Shown piece after piece: positions 32,582 through 44,804 of a DNA stretch of 64,000 bases. Source of the DNA: Mesodorylaimus sp. YZB2_4 (lineage: Eukaryota; Nematoda; Enoplea; Dorylaimida; Dorylaimidae); NCBI GenBank assembly GCA_030248295.1, contig JASANH010001399.1, positions 1 to 64,000 of the forward strand, in the 5' to 3' direction. Both the position numbers and the translations under genes were made by a program. Position 1 is the stretch's first letter. Each line of letters starts with the position of its first letter. Under the pieces are notes generated by a model. The model was not told the origin of the DNA and made no database searches. It saw nothing but the letters and a program-made list of their open reading frames with translations.

Positions 32582-35500
32582 CTACCACTCTTCGCTGTTC
32601 TTTACGTATCCTTCTTTCAATTTCCTAAAGCGTTCCAACAGCTCTGCTATTCCGAGTTCACCGTGAACCTAAAAATAGATGTCGAGGTACTAGCATTTGT
32701 TATCCTGATCTAAGGCTACTTCAAAACCGCCACCTGATATTTCATTCAAGAATCAGAAGACATTTTTCCTCCTCCCGTCACTCCCCTACTCCCTCTCGTT
32801 CCTTTCCACTTTTTCTACTCGTCCCCACATATCCGGCTGCCAGAAATTTGGCTCTTCTCAGGAAGAAGGCAATAGGACCAAGTAGCTCTCTCTTATGTAC
32901 TTTTTTCACACTCTCTCTCGCCCTACATGGTCGTCAGAAATTTGGAAGCAATTTGGCTGTCCCCAGGAAAGGAGGCGAGGACCATATGGCTCCCATTAGC
33001 TTTCCCCATTGGCGCTGCATTTGTCTTATCTCCCAAAACCACTCACCTTATTATCCCTTGTGCGCACGTTGACCGTCTCGTTAGTCTTCTCCTTTTCACC
33101 AACGACCAATATGAAATTGTACTGAGCCAACTGCGCCAACCGAACTTTCTTGTTGAATGTATCGCTGTGATCCACATCCACGTCGCATTCGTACCCAGCT
33201 TCGTAAATCTGCCACAAAAGACTTTTTCCCACCAACAGGCGCAACGACTTAATCACGGTTTTACCTGATCACGAACTTTGATAGCATAATCGTCCAATGC
33301 CGGATGAACAGGCACGACCATCACTTGCCGAGGCGATAACCAGAACGGCCACTTGCCACCATAGTTCTCAGTCAATATGGCGATCATCCTTTCCACTGAT
33401 CCCAGAACAGCCCGATGTATCATGACTGGTCGTTGCTTCTCGTTATTGGCGCTTAAACGAGATACTTTCTTTCTGAAATAACCAGTACCTCAGAATCAGC
33501 CATCCACTTACTCGGTATAATTCAAATCAAATCTTTGCGGCAGTTGAAAATCCAACTGAATAGTAGCGCACTGATGAGGCCGACGTAAGGCGTCCGTGAT
33601 TACGATATCGATTTTCGGTCCATAAAAAGCGCCATCGCCCGGATTGATCTTGTAGTCCTGACCGGTCTCCGCTTTTAAGTGCTCCAATGCTTCCTTCAAC
33701 TGTTCTTCAGCGTGGTTCCTATAAACGAGACCACACCATTAGTCGAATCGCATTCTGAACCACGACAAAGTTTCGCTTACCAATCAGCCAGCTCCCCCAT
33801 GTAATCGTCTGGACGAGTAGAAAGATACAATTGGAATTGAAATCCGAACACTTCCTCGTATACGCGACGCAAGAATTGCAAAGCGCCAATCATTTCTTGA
33901 CCGATTTGGTCAGTACGGCAAAAAATGTGGGCATCGTCTTGCTGAAAACGTCGTACTCGAGTCAAGCCCGATAAAGCTCCCGCCAGTTCGTTCCTATAAA
34001 GTGCAAATATATGCAATGTATTAGCATATATAACCTTAATAAACCTACCTGTGCAAAACACCAAAATCGGCGTAACGCAGCGGCAAGTCTTTGAAAGTAC
34101 GCGGGCGCGAATCGAACATGAGACAATGGCCAGGGCAGTTCATTGGTTTCAGAGCGAATGTTTCTTTCTCGACATCGATCCTAAAAGGAAAGAAACCTCC
34201 ATTTAGGAAAGAATGCGAATCTAAAAACTTCGACTCACTTAAACATGTTCTTCGAATAATGCTGCCAATGACCCGACTGTTCCCACAAACGGGTATTGTA
34301 CATATTGGGCGATATGACTTCGACAAATCCACGTTTTCGATATTCTTTTCGCATAAAATCAATCAGCGTATTGTAAATATAAGCCCCTTTTGGGAAAAAG
34401 AAGGCCGAGCCTGGACTCAATTCGTGAAATACGAATAGCTCTTGATCTCGACCCAGCTTCCTATGATCCCTAGCCGCTGCTTCTTCCTAAAATACGAACT
34501 AGCCATGAGAGGGCTGCGAGAGCGAGAAGAAAAGCACCAACCTGAAACTTCTGCCATTCCTTCAACTGCTTCGGATCTGGAAAGCTAATACCGTAGATGC
34601 GTTGTAATGATTCAGCATCGGTCTTTCCTTCCCAGAATGCGCTGCCGACCTTGGTGATTTGATATGCCTTAATCTTGCCAGTATGACGAACATGAGGACC
34701 TCGGCATAAATCGATCAATGGACCGCATCGATAGACGGTGGTGGTCGGCGTATCAACCTTCTCGTTCAAGATTCGCACTTTAAATTCGTTATACCTGAAA
34801 GGTGCGATATTTTGTAGTCTAATCATGTAAAGGTTTTGGAGGAACTTACTTAAACATGTCCAACAGCTCAGCTTTTGTCAACTCTAATCGTTCGAACGGT
34901 TGTTTATCCTTGATTGCGCATTTCATAATTTCGTCCAGCCGTGGGAAATCTTCTCCACTTCGAACAGTGTTACGATCACCGCAACCGCAAGTGTCCAAGA
35001 ACATATCGTAGTAGAAACCGTCTTGGATTGGAGGTCCATAGCAAAGCAAACCACCGTAGAAACGTTCCATCGCTTCACCAAGCACGTGGGCGGTCGAGTG
35101 CCAGAATACCTGGAGAAGAAAAAGTACATTGCGTGCACAGAGGAGGGACGATAATAAGTGCACCTGGAAAAGTAATAAGCCTCCGAAATCCGAGTTCGCT
35201 ACCCAAGCAAGCAATAAAGGATCATCCCTGCATGCTGGGAAGAATGTGTCCTTTCCTTTTGTCCCTTAACCAAGCTTCTCACCCTGACTCACTGCCTCAT
35301 ACAGCTGTACAGAACTCTTACCTGCTTGGCGTCATCGTCGTCAAACTTCAACAATTGCAATCGGCAATTACGTTCTAATGGACGATCTAAATCCCAAACT
35401 TCGCCATCTACTTTAGAGATGACCACTTCTTCGGCCAAACCCTTGCTGATCTTTTGAGCAATATCGAAAGGAGTGGTGCGCCAAGACTGTCCGTCCATGA

Positions 35501-36491
35501 CTTTTCCGTCAGGTAGTGTAACTTGGATTGGCTCCGCCTGCTTGGACGCCAGCTCCGCTTTGTATCTGAAACGCAGATAGGGAGGCATAGAACATGTGTT
35601 CGATAACATCGACCGGATTGGATGTGAGGCCACCCACATCCGAGGAAAGTGCATCAAATGAGCAGCGCGGTACAACGACCCGACGAACCCCCGGTCCAAC
35701 GTTGTACTGCGCTGCTCATTTGATGCACTTTCTTTGGTTGATGAAGGACATCCGCTGTCATGAAGGGAAACGTTGAAGGAATTTTTTAGCCCACAGAGAA
35801 AGATATTTTAGTGGGAATTCAAAATTACGATCCAACCGACCCACAGATTGTGTCAGTTCCCCAAATCGATCCAGCCCAGATCGGCGGGTCGGTCGGTGCT
35901 GGCACTGCTTCTCGAATACAATAAGTCAATGTCATGTTGCCCCTCGGGTCGTCGCCTAGCGGTTAAGGCGTCTGCCTCTCACGCTGGGTGCACACTTACA
36001 GGAGAGTGTTCAACTCCCGCTTGGGTACAAAATGATTGTCAAATGCGTGTTCTTTAGCCCTCGAGTGCGCTGTACATACAGTATGGTGCTTGGCTATGAA
36101 TAAAGTATGACATAACATGGCATCGTTGACCCCAAACCCCCGTGTCCAACTAATATCCTTACCTTGACATATACTTATCCCACAAGGCCAATCGTTCCTG
36201 GATGTAATCCGGCCATGGATTCAATTCGTGTTGGCATTTGCTATCACCTTTCGCTTTCGGCTGCTTTTCTCCCCCCTTTTTCTTTTCAGGCGCTGGTTCA
36301 GTTTCCGTGGTCATTCTTTTCGGTGACGATTTTGAACTAAGTGAACGATTGAAGTCCAAAAATGTAGGCGCTTTCTGGGAATGTTCCGAGTTACGATTCA
36401 AATAAATGACAATCGATCTATTGGCGACAAATCTTCGGCCAAATTCAACAATTGGAGTTCTACGCAGGAGAAAGAGAGAATTCAACAACAC
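32582..36491 (-). CDS. TARS1: Threonyl-tRNA synthetase, probably cytosolic and mitochondrial
   Basis: Class II synthetase that charges tRNA-Thr. Eleven exons in transcript order: 36491-36163, 35565-35322, 35109-34850, 34794-34542, 34486-34239, 34180-34049, 33993-33781, 33718-33512, 33472-33265, 33208-33047 and 32668-32582, all phase-consistent. The long form has 780 residues. From the second in-frame ATG (36314, MTTETEPAP) it has 721, close to the 723 of the human cytosolic enzyme. Domains are TGS ([13 protein letters not shown]), the editing/SAD domain ([12 protein letters not shown], later a conserved Cys-Gly region), the catalytic core with MNCPGHC zinc ligand and motif 2 ([11 protein letters not shown]), motif 3 surroundings ([10 protein letters not shown]), and the anticodon-binding domain. 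Residues 1-59 of the long form are Arg/Ser/Leu-rich with few acids, a credible mitochondrial presequence. Confidence 0.95.
35646..35731. repeat. Near-perfect inverted repeat (hairpin) in ThrRS intron 1
   Basis: Arms 35646-35677 and 35700-35731 are 32 nt each and complementary at 31 of 32 positions, with a 22-nt loop. This could be a small hairpin transposon remnant (MITE) or a microRNA-like precursor; sequence alone does not decide. Confidence 0.75.
35945..36111 (+). mobile_element. tRNA-derived SINE, copy 3 (in ThrRS intron 1)
   Basis: The head has an A-box-like TAGCGGTTAAGG and a B-box-like GTGTTCAACTCCC. The tail carries the family block CCCTCGAGTGCGCTGTACAT and ends in AATAAAGTATG. It lies antisense to the host gene. 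The acceptor stem does not pair, so this is not a functional tRNA gene. Confidence 0.75.
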
Positions 36492-37647
36492 GAAATTCAG
36501 TGATGATACCAGTTTGGACGAGGAGGCCGTATATATAAGGAGAGTATCAAATCGATGACGAAATCTTTCACCAAGTGAATCTCAGAAGTGGGCGAATTTC
36601 ACAGAACATGCTTACATGCCGCGCACGTACTAGATCTGTCGCTATTCCTCACTCGCGTATCCCAATTAGTGAGTGAGAAATACGTAAGCGCGTGTTCAAA
36701 TTAAGAGGGCTGCCATCGGTCTGTAACTTAAGTATGGGATATCCGTAAAGCGAAACGTCGGAGCAACCCTCGACAGTCGAGACTGCTTCTGCGAAAAAGC
36801 GGCCGTCGTTCTTCTCGGATGAGGAGGACTAGACGAGAACTGCGGAGAGAGAAAGGTATGATCCCTGTGCTGCTCTTTCCTTATTCTCGAATCGTCAGTG
36901 TGTCGCTGTGTGTGCCCGTGGTGCTCTACACACAGCGATAGAGTTCAGGCGGAGAAGAATTTGCAAGAGAGTAAAGCGATTAAGAACCCACGAAAAGCAG
37001 AGGACAAGCCGCAGCAGCGTCGTAAAAGGTACTCTGATGTGCTCTCTGTGACATTGGCTTCTTGTCGTCGAATAAGCCTAATGCATTTATGATGTCAAAA
37101 ATCCATCTTCACAGCCTGCTACAAATTTATTGCTAGATTCGGACTGTAAGTCGAGGAAGTGATGTGAAATCTAAGACTGCCATTATTTAATTTTTTTCAG
37201 TTTAAGCGCCATCAACCCTGCACCGCAATCTCAATAGCTCAAATCCCGCTTCCATATGGCGACCTGCCACTAATCGTAGGCTCCACTCTTGGTATCGATC
37301 ACGAGGACACCAGCAGGCACCAATGATAATGAAACTATCAGTGAACTATGAGATGGTCACCAGATCGATGCTGTTCAAACAATTCCTCTGACATCCAGCT
37401 TATCTTTTAACTGGATATTTTGCTCCATTGCAAAGTATTTATTCTTGTAGGAACCTTTCCCTTTAGCTTGGTTGCCTTTAAATAAACCCTTTATTTTACT
37501 TCTCTCCCCACTGCAAGCAAACAAAGGCACGAATTTTTTAGGTCACGCAAACACTTTAAGCCCGTTAATGAGGGCAGCTTCAGGCACTTACATAATTTCT
37601 TACTCATCCCATCAAAAGAAAACGAAAAAATCATCTGATTCACTTCA
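36492..37647. other. Intergenic region between ThrRS and the Tudor gene
   Basis: About 1.15 kb that must include the ThrRS promoter and the Tudor gene's 3' end. No supported exon was found on either strand. Confidence 0.5.
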
Positions 37648-37653
37648 TTTATT
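37648..37653 (-). promoter_or_regulatory. Polyadenylation signal (AATAAA on the minus strand)
   Basis: AATAAA on the minus strand starts a few bases after the TAG stop of the multi-Tudor gene (37658-37656). This supports my choice of its last exon. Confidence 0.5.
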
Positions 37654-37655
37654 TC

Positions 37656-40600
37656 CTATTTTCCTTGTCCCCTAAAAAACCCTGTGTCAATGCACAATTT
37701 TTCAGCAAAGGCAAGCAACTGACCTCCTTGAGCAGCCATTTTATCTTCGTCCTCGGGATCCGCCAACTCGTCTTCGATCTCTTCATCCACACCTGAAACA
37801 GTAAAATTTACTGCAGAGCGCATCCGAGCACGCTCGTTTCGAACTCACCCGTAGCTTTGAGCAGTGCCTGACGCGCGTCCGCTCCGTTCACCTTTAATTC
37901 GATCCCATACCCCGCGTCTTCCACTGACATCACCGTTCCAGTCACCGATTTTCCTTTCGCCTCACCCGCAAACTTCTTGATCAATCGCCCGTACTCCGAC
38001 CAGCTGGCCTCAGCACCGTACAACTTGCATTTTATCGCCTGCCTGGGCCACTTCTTGAACGAGTCTGGAATCGCAAATATTTCGCATGCGTCCACGGAAC
38101 ACAGTTGCAGACCGTAGTCGACCAGCATCACGTCGCAAACTCGGCCGCTTTCGCCAACGGCCTTCACCAAACCACGACAATATATCGGAGCGTCGCTCGA
38201 TTCTTCCACTTTCGATTGAACGATGCAAGACTGACCAACTCGCGCCTCGCCCACCGCACTGAATGAGCCTCCTTCCAGATTCGCATAATCGGCCAGCAGA
38301 GCGGGAATCGTATCCAAGCCCGAAGCCTCAGCCACATTAATCCAAATTTCGTCGAAACTGACCACGTTAGTAATGCGACCGGCCACCGCCTCACCCACTT
38401 TGTACTCGATGGCAGCTGCCAATCGGCTCTTTCCATCATCGACCAACGGAAACTCATCGGGGTTCTGAGTCTGGCTGCCTTTTAGATTCAAGACGGAAGC
38501 TACGTCACCAGTGCTGGTTAGCAAGTCGACCATGTAGCGCCCGCCCTCAACATCGAACCGCTTAAACATCATTTTCAGCTCCTCGTTCGTCTCGACTATT
38601 TCTTGAAATTTCTCCGTCGCCTCCGACGCCTTTGTCGTGTCGACGACTCCATCTAATGCGGCCGCGATGGCAAGCGGGTGCAGTTCCGCCAGTTTCAGGG
38701 GCAGCTTCTTGATTTCTTGAATCTTCTTCGTCTCCGTGTTTCCGTAGTCCACAAATAGCACCTCCACTTCACCTTCCATCACGCGTACCACTTTGGCGCG
38801 GTACGGCTGGTCCTCGAACATGGCGCAGCAGACGTCGCCCTCCTTCGGGCTCTCGATCCCATCAGACCCATCGAATGCGCTTTGCAGATCTTTCCCGATG
38901 GCCTCCAATTTTCCCGAATCGGCCTTCGTCATGACGAAAAACGAGGGCAGCTGATCCACGTATGTAAATTGAACGCTGACTTCGCCTGAGTACTCGGGAG
39001 CGGATGCGTAGGACGTAGCGTGCGTTTCTTCCTTCTTCTCCGGGACGGTTCCTAAAAAACCATTTCCATGCTTTGCGAACGAGTATAGAAGCTGTTTCAG
39101 TGCTTACCGCCCTCCTGATCCTCCGCTTTGGCACCTTCGCTCGCCTCCGCCTTCAAACCCAATGCGACCGCCACACTGCTTCCGTCGACACTCGAGATCA
39201 AATCCATCACGTATAGGCCCTGTTGGTCGTCGAATCGCTGGATCACTCCTTTCAGGCCCTCGTCAGCTTCCACCATTTCCTGGAATTTATCCGTCGCTTC
39301 AGACGCCTTTTCAACGTCCATCACACAGCCAAGCGTCGCAGAAATGGCCAGCGGGTACAGCTCAGCCATCTTCTGCGGCAGTTTCTTGATTTCACCAAAC
39401 TTTTTTGTTTCTGTGTTTCCGTAGTCGACAAACAAAACTTCGACCTCGGACGATTCCGCTCTAACGGCCACCACTTTGGCGCGATAAGGCTGATCCTCGA
39501 ACATGGCGCAGCAGATGTCGCCCTCCTTCGGATCGTCTATGGTTTCAGAATTGTCGAAAGCTACTTGTAGCTCGCCAGCCATGGTAAACAGTTTTTCCGA
39601 ATCAGACTTGGTCATGACGAAAAAAGCGGGCAGTTGCTCGACGTAAGTGAACTGCACTTCCAGCACTTCAGAAAATTTCGGAGCGGATGGATAAGATGTG
39701 GCGTAGCTTTCGGTCGTTTCTGAAAGGGACAGCGGACGTTGAACATGAAACAGGCCTACAGTAAGTTTGAATATGCGCTTACCTTGCTCCGATGACTCGT
39801 CGCCTTCTTCTTTCAATCCCAGGGCCACAGCCACGTCGCCAATCGTGTTGGCGGTCAGATGGACAATATATTTCTTGCTTTGGTCGTCGAAACCTTTGAT
39901 TTTCATTTTTAATCCTTCAGCCGTCTCCATGAGATCCTGGAATTTCTCCGTCGCCTCTGCCGCCTTCTCTGAGTCTGGCACAGAGTGGAATGTGGACGCC
40001 AAGGCGGCCGGGGCCATCGCGGCGTATTTCTTTGGCAGCTTTTTGATTTCCGCACATTTCTTACTCTCTGTATTTCCGTAGTCGACAAAAAACACGTCGG
40101 CCTCGTTGTCTTTGACTTGTACGACCTGAGCTCGGTACGGCTGATCTTCGAACATGGCGCAACATACGTCGCCAGCTTTTGGGTTCGCCAGTGATTCCAG
40201 CTGGTCAAAGTCGCTCCTCAGACCTTCCGAGAGAACGCTCAGAGGTTCGGCGTCGGTCTTCTTCATCACGAAAAACGATGGCAGTTTGTCGACGTAGGCG
40301 AATTCCACCTCTAATAAGCCAGAGGCCTTAGCAGCGGCAGGATATGAACTGGCATATTCATCTTCTTTGGTCACTGTCGAAGCTAAAACAAAAACGAAGC
40401 TATTTTTAAAAATATTGGTCACACAAAGACTACAACAGTAGACACCTCAGAAGAACATTCGTCATAATGAAGAAAAAATCCTACTTGTATCCCAAGCCTC
40501 AGTGGATGCTTTCGGCTCATCGAATGACGATTGTGGAGCTGCTGCGGGGAATGAATCAAAACCAGATTTGTCTTCGCCACCAAAGCCTCCGCTCGAGGTT

Positions 40601-43600
40601 TGATCCCCTCCGAAACCTCCGCCGCCACTAAACCCTCCGCCAAAGCCCCCGCTTCCTCCGAATCCTCCGCGATCTGAACGTCCTCCGCCGCGACCACCGC
40701 GATCGCCGAAGCGGCCGCCGCCACGGTCTCCGAAACGATCACCGCGACTGCCACCTCCTCGGCCACCAAATCCGCCACGATCGCCGCCCCGCCCTCCGCG
40801 CTCTCCTCCCCCAAAACCACCACCTCTTCCGCCGCCAAAGCCGCCCTGCTGATCACGGTCGCCACTGAAACGGCCCCCGCCGCCACGCTCTCCACTGAAC
40901 CGTCCACCGAATCCGCCGCCTTCGCCGTCTCCACGGGGCTGCCTTTCGCCAAATCCTAGAGCACTTTTATCATCATTACGGGCAAAAAACCTGCAATCGA
41001 ACGAGCCACTTACCGCCGCGTCCTCCTCTTCCGCCTCGACCGCCTTGGTGGTCGTCGTTGCGTCGGCCATACCCGCGATTATCGTCCTCGCTGCGCCGAG
41101 CTCCAAATCCACCGTCGTCGCGGCGTCCACCACGATTTTCTCCAAACCCGTTTTGGCTAACTTCGCTTTGAATTGGAGCAGCCGCCACTGCAGCAGCTAG
41201 CGCCGGCGGCGGCGGGCCTTTTCCGAGCAGAAACGCGTTAATGTCGTAGTCCGACTGATTATTCACCACTTTGTAAAGAATGACGCGAATACTCGACCCT
41301 TCTTGATCCACTAAAAAAGTACAACTTATTCAGCACTGCAAGTTCATTTGCCATCTGAACCTACCTAAACGAATAACCATCTCCTGCGCCTCAGCAGCAG
41401 CTCGAAACTTGTCGATTAAAGTCGTATCAATACCGAACTCGACATCAGTCAGTTTGCACTCGACTGCTTGAGCGGGCAACCTCACGCACTCCGAAGGAAG
41501 CATCTTCACGTCCCCTTTCGACATTTTCTCCGTATTTCCATAATCCACGAAAAACACCTGCAAGCTACCATTGCAACACGAGCAATGGCGGCCAACTCGA
41601 AGCACCTACCTCCAACTGAGTGGGGGACAGACGCTCCAGAATCAATGCGCGATACCAGCGCTGATCGACACTGTATTTTGCGGCGCAAATTTGACCTAAA
41701 AAGCAAAGGCACTCGAAATTTTATTTATAAAACTACGTTCAACTTTCCAGGACTTACCTCGACATGGATTCACCAAAGAAGTCACGTTTCCTCCAGAATA
41801 TAGCGTGTTGAGTTCTTGACTCAGTTTTTCGATATCAGCTTCGTTCTGTTTGAGCTGTACGAAAAATTTGCCCGAAACTGTAACATAGATTCTGTTGAAG
41901 CGAGCGAGCCCCCATAAAAATACGCCTTACCGTCCACATAGCTCACAATGACGTCGACAAAATCGTCAGTCTTGGCAGGCACCACCAGCGGACTGAATCC
42001 ACTCACCACCACCTTCGTCTGGCCCGGCGCGGTTAGAGGCGCTGAAAAAGAAAAACGGTTAGATTCCGGACAAAGAGGCTTTTTTCTGCTACTAACCTAG
42101 ACTAGCATTATAGAAGATGAAACTTCTGGACGCAGTGTTCCGCGCCAGTTCTGTTCTTCGAAAATCCGACATTCGATTCATTTTCTCAACCTGTGACCGA
42201 CTTAAAAAAAGAGAAAAATACGGAAATTATAATTTGGATCGCCTCTACCCGCGATCCGCGCCAACACGCCCCGTCGCGAGAAGTTCATCTTCGCTCACTC
42301 ATCCCCCCACTCAACAACTCGAGGAGCCGCTTTCCGGGCAGGGACGAACCCGAACTCGAATTACGCCTCCTCTCTAAGCTACCCTAACAAACCTGCAGCC
42401 GCCCGGACTGCCCTCTCGGCGCCACGCTCCTCATTTCGGGCAGGAACGGACACGCTGGCCCCTGCTCGTTGCTGTGGATTCACGGCTGCACCTCCAGCGC
42501 CCGGCTCTCGCTCCAGCGTCGACCGAAGATGATCGCGCACAATCACGTTGATGTTAACTCGGTCCATCGTGAACAGCTCGACCAAGTGAACGTCATCGAC
42601 AATATTGTGAACGAGTGCGATGAAAGGCTGACTGGACTCTTCCAAGACGTTGCGGAATATTTCGATCTGTTCCAACGACCAGACTCCTTGCTCAGGGACG
42701 CCGACCAGGGCGCACTTGATGGCCATCACCTCGTACTGCATGCACTGCGGGTGCATCGGGAGAATGCTGTTCTTCGGGATGATGGCATCATTCCCATAGT
42801 CGACATAGCGCACCTTGACCGTCGGCGCGTGTACTTCCAAGATGACGGCCCGATACCACGCGTCCTCGAACGGGGCCACGCACGGCGTGTCTTTTCGAAT
42901 GACTGCGAGCGGACCTATTCCAGGCGTGGCGGCGTAGTGCTGCAGCGTTTCTTGCAACTCGATTAATTCGGTGTCCCAGCTGAGCAGATTGACGAAAAAT
43001 TCTTCGAGATCCGTGATGTGAGATACGATGCAGGGTTCTTTCGAGCGCCTTTTTAACAGGCGCTGCTTGAAAGCCATCGACGGTTGAGGCATCAGTGGTT
43101 GAGGTTTGACGGGTACTGGGTGACTTTGTTGCACAGTCGTCCCAGCCACTGGAGCAAACAGAGACTGCTTATTGGGTATCGGAGTGATCGTAGACAGCGA
43201 TTGTTGATGCTGCGGCGGAGGCAAACCTGGCGGTGGTGCAACTGCATTGATGCGACCAACAACAGCCGACGGCAACTGAGTGCCCGTTGAAACGGAAGAA
43301 AACCGCGGAAGAGCAAAACCCAAGCTGATTAATCGTTCCGACAGTTTCGTGTGACCGCCGTCGGTAAAGACTTGGACGACCATTTTGGTCGGCTGATGAC
43401 CGACTATTTCGACCTCAATTTCTTCGTAGCAGAGCGTTGATTGGATATGCGTAACGGCGTCAAGAGTCCATTGGTCGCCGATCGCCACAATGCCATCGAG
43501 CAGACATTCTTTAGCCAGCGATTCACGATCGAACAAAGGAATGATGGACGAATCGAAGATGCTGTTTATGTCCACATCCGCATCGTTTCCGAAATCCATG

Positions 43601-44804
43601 TAGTGCACCTGCGGGTAACGAAATCTGGTTTGAAAATGTGGGAAAGAATGTTACTCGAACTTACCGTTACAGTGTTGTTGTCGTTGAACTTGGTAATCAC
43701 CGATCGATACAGCTTGCGTTGACTGGTACCGTCGTCGTACAAAGCCACGACTTTTGATCCTAGGGCGAGGAAAAAACATAGATAAATGGGCGAAGAAAAC
43801 AATTAACGCAAGATACTCACCAATGTCTAAATTAGCACGATTCAGAGTCAGTGGAATAGCTGCCGTTGATTTCTCCAATGAGGCCAGCCGCATTTCCATC
43901 TCTTTTCCAGCACCAAGATCGAACTGAGCCCATATCTGAAACCAAAAAAAGATTACATACTCTCACTCACTCACTCAAGTAGCAGGTACAATAAGGGGTG
44001 AGGAATTTTCGTTTAAAGAGGAGTGACATGACGGTTTTTATGGACCTATACGCGTAACAACTGTTTCTAGTGGTGGGATGACTTACATCACAGTGTCTAG
44101 AATCCCTGGGTAGGCTTGGATTGGAGGCATATATTTGTGCTCACGGCATTGCCTGATCCGAAATGGAGACACCAGCTCGATCAAACGATATGTCTATCTT
44201 CAAAACGCAAGTAGGCTACATGCGTATCTGAGCGAGGCACCCACTAGTTCAAATCCCCACCTGGCATGACAGTAATATGAAAGTTGGCCAAGCGTGTGCG
44301 TGGATGAATGGAAAATAATACAAGGGAAGACACTGCGTTGCTTTGCTGCCATTGTGCTAGGATAAAAATTTGTTGCGATTTGATGGGTACAGTATCGAAA
44401 TCGCGAGATAGACCGACCGATACATAAAACGCGACCGCAAACACAGAAAATTGATTCACACGCGCTAAGAGTCGGATTGGTTCTATCTACTTCAAAAATT
44501 TCAGGTCCGCCTGGAACTGAAATACGCGAGATGAGCTAGGTGGTTAGGGGAATCCGCTGTGAATGCTGAATCACACGTGAATGATGAATTATAGAACTAT
44601 ACATAAAACGGAAAAAACAAAAAACAGTGCTATTACGAAGGACTTGAACCCCGAGCTTACTTTCAGATCTCTGGATTGAAAATCAACATGCGTGACGTAA
44701 GCGCGACAACGTTGCCTACCAGGAATTGGCCCCGCCATCGTCTGAGGTTGCCGACCGACGTACGCTGCCGATGTCGCACTTGAAACTTCGAATGCACGTT
44801 GCAT
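37656..44804 (-). CDS. Seven-Tudor-domain protein with internal RGG/FGG block
   Basis: Fourteen exons in transcript order, phases all matching: 44804-44661, 43935-43821, 43759-43665, 43608-42393, 42041-41931, 41877-41758, 41695-41610, 41557-41365, 41310-41014, 40955-40485, 40382-39783, 39719-39108, 39051-37849 and 37792-37656; about 1,799 residues. Tudor 1 (about 33-190, HYMDFGND) is interrupted by three introns. Tudor 2 (about 320-500, WYRAVIL..RYVDYGND) and Tudor 3 (about 525-700, FFVDYGNTE) follow. Residues about 740-935 are RGG/GGF/DRGG-rich. Tudors 4-6 are three similar about 200-residue modules (CCAMFEDQPYRA, FVDYGNTE), and Tudor 7 (about 1560-1750) has VDYGL in place of DYGN. Extended Tudors with aromatic cages bind symmetric dimethyl-arginine in Piwi and Vasa-type proteins of germ granules. 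The first exon is the least certain. I cannot assign a named ortholog. Confidence 0.88.
40485..41310 (-). other. RGG/FGG-rich low-complexity segment of the Tudor protein
   Basis: Two exons (41310-41014 and 40955-40485) encode about 200 residues dominated by G, R, D, F and S with many RGG, GGF and DRGG motifs. Such segments bind RNA, phase-separate and are substrates of arginine methyltransferases. Here the segment sits between Tudor 3 and Tudor 4 of the same chain. Confidence 0.85.

Noticed and set aside
40419-40952. Alternative Ala/Val/Glu-rich frame on the minus strand
   Set aside because: A different frame of the RGG-coding exon; the RGG frame has correct splice phases on both sides.
44160-44270. 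B-box-like GTTCAAATCCCC on the plus strand
   Set aside because: No matching A-box or cloverleaf upstream and none of the SINE tail blocks.
44640-44740. tRNA-like stretch on the minus strand with a B-box-like GGGTTCAAGTCC
   Set aside because: No acceptor stem pairs, and the same bases form the well-supported first Tudor exon and its donor site; treated as coincidence.
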